Assembly: GCF_007750855.1 (NCBI RefSeq)
Contig: NZ_CP036291.1
Coordinates: 1,674,001-1,738,000, forward strand
Source: Pirellulimonas nuda
Lineage (GTDB): Bacteria > Planctomycetota > Planctomycetia > Pirellulales > Lacipirellulaceae
Length of the DNA stretch: 64,000 nt
Direction of reading: 5' to 3'
Under the pieces are notes generated by a model that was given only the letters and a program-made list of their open reading frames with translations, was not told the DNA's origin and searched no databases. Positions 59,527 through 64,000 of this stretch are shown in pieces. How positions within the stretch are numbered: the first letter of the stretch is position 1; each line of letters begins with the position of its first letter. The translations under genes were made by a program, and so were the position numbers.

Positions 59527-60954
59527 CTCGATCGAGCTGTGCCCCGTCTTGTCGGCGAGCTGGTCGCGGACGTGCAGCTCAAGCCGGTACCGGCCCGCCG
59601 GCAGCCTGGGCGGGAGGGTCACGCCGTATTGGATGTGGAAGTCGCGTCGCCGGCTCAAGCAGTAGTCGTCGATCACGGGGAACTCGCTCTCTTGAACGAT
59701 GCCCCCCTGCTCGTTCACCAGGCGGTAACGCGACGCGAACGAGGTGTGCTGGCCCTCGGCCGACGGCTGCGAAGCAAAGTTCTCTACCTCGACGTACAGC
59801 ACGAGGGCCTCGCCGGCGCGGAACCCAGTCGCGGTCCGCGGCTCGTAGGCGCCGTAGCCGTAAACCTCCTTGCAGAACGTCAGGTTGCGGAGCGTCAGGG
59901 CGCCGAGCTCGGAGAGCTCTACCGAGGCGTCCGCCAGGTGCATCGCCGCGGAGGTGGCCCGCGGCCCGAGGTCGGGCTGAGAGTCGGCGCCCAACATGGT
60001 CGAGATGGCGAACAACTGCTTCGACCAGTAGGCCTGCTCGTGGACCGGCAGGCCCGGGATGGGCGCCACGGCGGCGTCGTCCATGCCCGCTGCTAGCTGC
60101 AACAGCCGCAGCCGTGCGTGCAGGTAGGCCTCGTCTGCGGTATTGGGGGAGTCGATCGCGGCGGTGTCGAGGCCATCGATTGCGTCGCGTAGGGCCCCCT
60201 GCCAGTCGCCGGGCGTGGTCGCCGCTGCCGTGTCGCTCGTTGGCCGCAAGGGCGCGCCGGGCATCGGAGGCGCCTGGAACGAGACGGGGCGGACCGAGGC
60301 GTCGACGTGCGTGGCCCCAGGCCACGCCGCTTGGGTAGAGGCCGACGGCGCCTCGGTCGAGGCGCGGGTCGTGGGGTAGGGCGCCGGTTGGCGCTCCGCG
60401 CCCGGGATCGTCACCTCGGGCGCCGAGTGGGTCGACGCGGGGGTCACGCGCGGCGTGGGCGCCGTCGCGGGCGACGCCTGCGCGTCGCCGGGCGCCGGGT
60501 CGCTTGGGCGGGCGGCGATACGGGTCTCGCCCGCTTGACCCGGCCAGTCGCCGGGCCGTTGGTCTTGTAGCGGCTGCTCTGCCCGCAACTGCCGGCTGTA
60601 GGCCAGCGTGCTCTTGAACTGCTGAACCATCAGCGGCCAGAGGCTCGGTTTGGCCTGCTGCAACTGCTCCATCAGCAGCCGCTGAGCCTCGGGGTCGGCG
60701 GCGCCGATCTCTTGCAGGTCTCCCAGGATCTGGGCGAAGGCCTCGTCGCGGCTCGGTTCGGGGGCCGCGGCGCTCTCTTGGTCTGCGAGGGCAACGGCGT
60801 TAAGCGATTGATGGTCGGACGCGTTGGCAGGGCGCCCGGCGGGCGCATCGACACGGCCGGTCGCGACCTGCAGGGCCGAACGCGTGGTCCGACAGCCCAC
60901 TGCCGGGACGACGAGCGTCACGAGTAGCCAGGGCATCCATCGCAAGCCATGCAT
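59512..60954 (-). CDS. planctomycete lipoprotein of unknown function
   Basis: This 480-residue protein starts with a lipoprotein signal (WLLVTLVVPAVGC). A helical N-terminal region (QILGDLQEIGAADPEAQRLL) is followed by a ~170-residue Pro/Ala/Thr-rich linker and a C-terminal beta-rich domain (GEALVLYVEVENFASQPSAE, LPAGRYRLELHVRD). The C-terminal part recalls surface or adhesin-like domains but no family is assigned. It is convergent with the previous gene, overlapping it by 15 bases. Confidence 0.72.
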   Translation of the reverse strand: MHGLRWMPWLLVTLVVPAVGCRTTRSALQVATGRVDAPAGRPANASDHQSLNAVALADQESAAAPEPSRDEAFAQILGDLQEIGAADPEAQRLLMEQLQQAKPSLWPLMVQQFKSTLAYSRQLRAEQPLQDQRPGDWPGQAGETRIAARPSDPAPGDAQASPATAPTPRVTPASTHSAPEVTIPGAERQPAPYPTTRASTEAPSASTQAAWPGATHVDASVRPVSFQAPPMPGAPLRPTSDTAAATTPGDWQGALRDAIDGLDTAAIDSPNTADEAYLHARLRLLQLAAGMDDAAVAPIPGLPVHEQAYWSKQLFAISTMLGADSQPDLGPRATSAAMHLADASVELSELGALTLRNLTFCKEVYGYGAYEPRTATGFRAGEALVLYVEVENFASQPSAEGQHTSFASRYRLVNEQGGIVQESEFPVIDDYCLSRRRDFHIQYGVTLPPRLPAGRYRLELHVRDQLADKTGHSSIELEVR

Positions 60955-61229
60955 CCGTTGTGTGCTCCGAACAGACCTTCGTTGCTTTGCGCGGGCTCGG
61001 CAGCCCTGGGGGGCGGGATCGTAGAGAGAACGGCGCGGCCGAGCAACCGCAGTGGTGTCGGATTGACTTCTGCCCTATGTCCCATGCTACTGGAGGGTTC
61101 TGAGTTCGGTCAGAGATTTGAGTCGGTTGGCGCCCCCTTGATTTTTCGATCGCGGGCCCCGAGAAACCCCCTCTGACGAGGGAGTTTCTCTGCGCCTGCG
61201 GCTAACCTCGCGCCTTCCCGCCAACGCTG

Positions 61230-61712
61230 CTACGGCCCCAAGCGGCGGTATTGCTTCCACGCGATGTGGGTCAGGGCCTCGTCCTTGCCGCGGGAGATGA
61301 TGAGTGTAGTTGAGGTATCGTGGGTGTTGACCAGCACGGTATGAACCGCGAAAGGCCGGCCCTCGGAGTCGTCGCTGAACACCACCGAGCGCCCCGCATC
61401 GTCGGCCGGCGGCGCGTCGTCCCCTTCTGCTTTCGGCATGGGCGAAAGCTTGGTCTGGTAGTATTCGACCACCTCTTTGATTGGAGCTTCGGTCATCATC
61501 TCGGCGTTGCAGACAATCGACTGGGTCGTGCGTTTGCCGGCAGCGTCCACGGTGGCGCCGTCCGACATCTGGGCGCCGCTGAAGGGGGAGTCAGGATACT
61601 TCCACTCCTCGAGCATCCCCAGCAGCGACAACTGCTCCGCGGCGACAGACGGGGCGACCAGGGTTAGCGTGCAGGCAAGGGTCAAGATCGTGCGTGTAAA
61701 GCGGCGTTGCAT
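61230..61712 (-). CDS. small secreted protein of unknown function
   Basis: This 160-residue protein has a signal peptide (MQRRFTRTILTLACTLTLVA, cleaved after SVAA). The mature part (LGMLEEWKYPDSPFSGAQMS, PIKEVVEYYQTKLSPMPKAE, TTLIISRGKDEALTHIAWKQ) is soluble and alpha/beta. I do not recognise the family. It stands alone between two lipoprotein genes. Confidence 0.7.
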   Translation of the reverse strand: MQRRFTRTILTLACTLTLVAPSVAAEQLSLLGMLEEWKYPDSPFSGAQMSDGATVDAAGKRTTQSIVCNAEMMTEAPIKEVVEYYQTKLSPMPKAEGDDAPPADDAGRSVVFSDDSEGRPFAVHTVLVNTHDTSTTLIISRGKDEALTHIAWKQYRRLGP

Positions 61713-61744
61713 GTCGGGCCTCGGCTAATGTATGGAGGAGGAAG

Positions 61745-61781
61745 TAGGGTGCGATGAAGCCGAAGGCGTAATCGCACCCTA
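61745..61781. repeat. perfect 11 bp hairpin
   Basis: TAGGGTGCGAT and ATCGCACCCTA are exact inverted repeats with a 15-base loop (GAAGCCGAAGGCGTA). It lies upstream of the small secreted-protein gene, beside the larger palindrome at 61809. Confidence 0.75.
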
Positions 61782-61808
61782 GGGACTATTCAGTGGACGC
61801 GTTCGAAG

Positions 61809-61930
61809 GGGTGGCGGGGGCGCACGGCACCAGCCGAAGCCCCCGCTGGGGCGGAGACAAAGTTTACCCTCCGGAACGTCTACCCCGTGGCTGCGGGGGC
61901 TTCCGCTGGCGCGGTGCGCCCCCGCCACCC
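61809..61930. repeat. 122 bp palindromic repeat, copy 1
   Basis: The ends (GGGTGGCGGGGGCGCACGGC ... GTGCGCCCCCGCCACCC) form 38-base arms with about three mismatches. A second copy at 63776-63899 has the same orientation and about 85% identity. The two copies flank the ExbD-like gene and the IS630 element. No gene lies within the repeat. Confidence 0.85.
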
Positions 61931-62117
61931 AAAGCCCACAACCGCGCCTGGAGAAGTGGTAGGCCCGAACAAGGTCGCGGCAGCGACCGCAGTTCCGGCA
62001 AGCGGGGGACAACGTGCTGCGAGTCCGCAAACCGCCGTCTCCGTGTTAGCATAAATCACGATACCCGGCTTCACTATTTCATTCGGCCCATCCCGAGTAG
62101 CCCCGAACTCAACCGCG

Positions 62118-62648
62118 ATGCAACCGCCTACGCACGTTCTCACTCTAAAGCTGACTTTCGCCTGGTGCGCCTTTCCGATCCTGACGGCAGTTGGGTGCGG
62201 ACCGGAAGGGACGACAAACTCGGGTCCAACCGCTACCACACAATACGGCAGCCCAACACCGCCTGGTCTAGAGCTCGATTTCCCAGAGCCGAAGATTCTC
62301 GACAATCCAACTCCCGAGAATTGCGTCGTCATCACGATTGTCCACGCACCGGAACTTCCTGGCGGCGCAGCCATTTATCGTGGGACAAGTACGGACGAGG
62401 ATTCAATTTTTGTGGGAAGCTCCGACGAAGACATGAGGAAACAAATCGGGCATTATGTGGACCAAGCATTTCAGAACGACGATTCGAAGATCGGTGTGAT
62501 GATCGTCGGTGACCGACAGGTTGGATTTAGGCCAGTCTGGTTAGTTCAGTCCGCCGTCGCACTTGCCGCCTCATCATCTGATCGATCAGTGGTGGTTAGT
62601 GTCAGATATACCCATCCCGTTTCGGAGTTGAGTCTTCTTCCCGGTTGA
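62118..62648 (+). CDS. ExbD/TolR-like lipoprotein, C terminus probably altered by the IS
   Basis: This 176-residue protein has a lipoprotein signal (FPILTAVGC). The soluble part resembles the periplasmic domain of ExbD/TolR (NCVVITIVHAPELPGG, FQNDDSKIGVMIVGDRQVGF, RPVWLVQSAVALAAS), without the usual N-terminal TM helix. The last ~15 residues (RYTHPVSELSLLPG) are read from the IS630 left end, so the original C terminus is probably lost. GC is lower than in the neighbourhood. Confidence 0.6.
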   Translation: MQPPTHVLTLKLTFAWCAFPILTAVGCGPEGTTNSGPTATTQYGSPTPPGLELDFPEPKILDNPTPENCVVITIVHAPELPGGAAIYRGTSTDEDSIFVGSSDEDMRKQIGHYVDQAFQNDDSKIGVMIVGDRQVGFRPVWLVQSAVALAASSSDRSVVVSVRYTHPVSELSLLPG

Positions 62649-63750
62649 CGGTAAGCTGCGGCTGTACGGAGGCATTTCTCACCGCAGGAGGCGACGGGAT
62701 GGGCGCGGTCAGGTTCACCGAGGAAGACATTGAGCGGCTTGCGTACGAGCGTTTCCACCACCCGCACCCTCGGGTGCAGCGGAAGCTCGAGGGGGTGCTG
62801 CTCAAGGCCAAGGGATTCTTGGTGCGGGACATCTGCGACGTGGTCGGCTGCTGCCCCAACACACTGCGTAGTTGGCTGCGGGACTTCGAGGCGGGTGGCG
62901 TCGATGGACTCACGCGGTGGGACTCGGGAGGCAAGGCCTGCGAGCTCGACCCGTACACCGACGCGATCTGCGACCACCTCAACGAGCACCCACCCCACAC
63001 CATCGCCGAAGCGGCGGGCGCGATCGAGCAGCTTACCGGCGTGCGACGATGCCAGACGCAGGTGGGCGAGTACCTCAAGCGGGTCGGCTTCAAGCGGCTC
63101 AAGACCGGCTCGCTCCCCGCGAAGGCGGACCCGGCGGCGCAGGCCGCTTTCAAAAAAGCGAGCTGCTGCCCCGCCTGAAGGAAGCCGACGCCGGCGAGCG
63201 TCACGTCTACTTCGTCGATGCATCGCACTTCGTCTACGGGGCGTTCCTCGGCTACGTGTGGAGCGCGGTGCGGCGGTTCGTCCCCACCGGCTCCGGCCGT
63301 CAGAGGCTGAACGTGCTCGGCGCGGTCAGCTACGGCACGGGCCGCATGGTCACGGTCATCAACCGCGGCTCGATCGGCGCCGAGCAGGTCATCGAGCTGC
63401 TGCGGGCGATCAAGCGGCGCAGCCGCAAGCCGGTCACGCTCGTGCTGGACAACGCGTCGTACCACCGGGCCAAGGCGGTTCGTGCGCTGGCCGGGCAGCT
63501 CGGCGTTGAGCTGCTGTTCCTGCCCCCCTACTCGCCCAACCTGAACCTCATCGAGAGGGTGTGGAAGCTCGTCAAGAAACTCGCGCTCAACGCACGCACC
63601 CTCCCGGACTTCGAGGCCTTCGCCGAGTCGGTCACCACTACCGTGGGTGAACTTGAAACCAAGCATCAAAACCAACTCCTCTCCTTGCTTACACCCAACT
63701 TCCAAGACTTCACCGAGGCTCAGCTTTCAGCCGTTTAAGGTATAACTCAG
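62600..63750 (+). mobile_element. IS630-family insertion sequence
   Basis: The element contains a DDE transposase and imperfect terminal inverted repeats: left TCAGATATACC (62602-62612), right GGTATAACTCA (63739-63749), 9 of 11 positions complementary. The TA target duplication expected for IS630 is not clear at these exact ends, so the limits are approximate. Confidence 0.7.
62699..63738 (+). CDS. IS630-family transposase, frameshifted at A6
   Basis: The first frame (62699-63178; ATG with AGGAGG seven bases upstream) encodes the N-terminal HTH domains (FLVRDICDVVGCCPNTLRSW). It stops at 63178. The DDE domain is in the -1 frame and continues to 63738: YFVDASHF (first D), LVLDNASYHRAK (second D) and PYSPNLNLIERVWKLVKK (E). 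The switch lies at CAAAAAAG (63151-63158), so a -1 slip on six A residues, or transcriptional slippage, joins them. If this is not programmed, the copy is dead by frameshift. Confidence 0.8.
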
Positions 63751-63775
63751 TGCTTGCGTGCCTTACTACGCCGAC

Positions 63776-63899
63776 GGGTGGCGGGGGCGCACGGCGCTAG
63801 CCGAAGCCCCCGCAGGGGCGGAGGCAACGTTCACTCCACCAGAACGTCTACCCCCGGGGCTGCGGGGGCTTCCGCTGGCGCGGTGCGCCCCCGCCACCC
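63776..63899. repeat. 124 bp palindromic repeat, copy 2
   Basis: Second copy of the 61809-61930 element, in direct orientation, with conserved GGGTGGCGGGGGCGCACGGC ends and a diverged centre. It starts about 26 bases after the IS630 right end. Confidence 0.85.
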
Positions 63900-63922
63900 T
63901 TTCTTTCACCACTCTTTACCAC

Positions 63923-64000
63923 TCACCACGTGTAAACCTGCCCATCCAACTCCACCACCACCGGCGCGTCGATCGCCAGGTACTGCGCCACGTGCTTGCC
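63923..64000 (-). CDS. 3' end of a gene entering from the right (partial)
   Basis: The minus strand reads GKHVAQYLAIDAPVVVELDG then QVYTW and a TGA stop at 63923-63925. 25 residues are inside the window. I do not recognise the product. Confidence 0.55.
   Translation of the reverse strand, partial: GKHVAQYLAIDAPVVVELDGQVYTW

Overview
The window looks like a chromosomal segment of a planctomycete, probably order Pirellulales (Lacipirellulaceae-like). This is inferred from the high GC, the DUF1080 (3-keto-disaccharide hydrolase) proteins next to a Tat-exported Gfo/Idh/MocA oxidoreductase, HEAT-repeat proteins, many lipoprotein and secreted proteins of planctomycete type, an EF-G paralogue, an AroD-AroE fusion, GC-rich palindromic intergenic repeats and weak Shine-Dalgarno signals. 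No rRNA, tRNA or CRISPR array was seen.

Layout. (1) 1-7.3 kb: sugar catabolism (ketose 3-epimerase-like TIM barrel, two DUF1080 proteins, Gfo/Idh/MocA oxidoreductase, HEAT-repeat protein, Na+/solute symporter). (2) 8-15.8 kb: a regulatory block made of an AAA ATPase with an N-terminal winged-helix-like region, a REC-like/degenerate GGDEF/CBS-like protein, a divergent FHA plus degenerate EAL protein, and a protein that fuses a Ser/Thr kinase to a tubulin/FtsZ-like domain. This is the best candidate for an undescribed system. (3) 16.1-26.2 kb: reductive pyrimidine catabolism (dihydropyrimidinase, PreA-type dihydropyrimidine dehydrogenase, class III aminotransferase, uracil/xanthine permease, beta-ureidopropionase, CoA-acylating semialdehyde dehydrogenase). 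Four of its gaps carry long inverted repeats, and two of those enclose low-GC passenger genes. (4) 26.4-30.4 kb: a PRC-barrel gene behind a textbook sigma-54 promoter, a HicBA toxin-antitoxin pair, an SRPBCC protein and a secreted S9 peptidase. (5) 30.4-40.5 kb: two amidohydrolases (one a 1,137-residue double-domain protein), a DinB-like protein, aconitase and a PhoD-like phosphatase. (6) 40.6-57 kb: housekeeping genes, mostly on the minus strand: EF-G paralogue, hisA, hisH, OmpA-like lipoprotein, A24 prepilin peptidase, aroK, 2Fe-2S ferredoxin, aroDE, mutL, an NtrC-type regulator with its soluble kinase, pnp and rpsO. (7) 57.5-64 kb: DUF2167 protein, membrane and lipoproteins of unknown function, an ExbD-like lipoprotein and an IS630-family element with a frameshifted transposase, the last two lying between two copies of a ~122 bp palindromic repeat.

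How it fits together. The pyrimidine block encodes uptake of uracil/thymine and their conversion via dihydropyrimidine, N-carbamoyl-beta-amino acid and beta-alanine to malonate semialdehyde and an acyl-CoA. The kinase-tubulin, FHA-EAL and REC-GGDEF genes look like one phospho-signalling module: the FHA domain would read phosphothreonine made by the kinase, and the two cyclic-di-GMP-type domains appear to have lost their catalytic motifs and so probably act as binding or scaffold domains. The sigma-54 promoter at 26.42 kb and the NtrC-type regulator/kinase pair at 52-54 kb show that sigma-54 control exists in this organism, but nothing here links the two directly.
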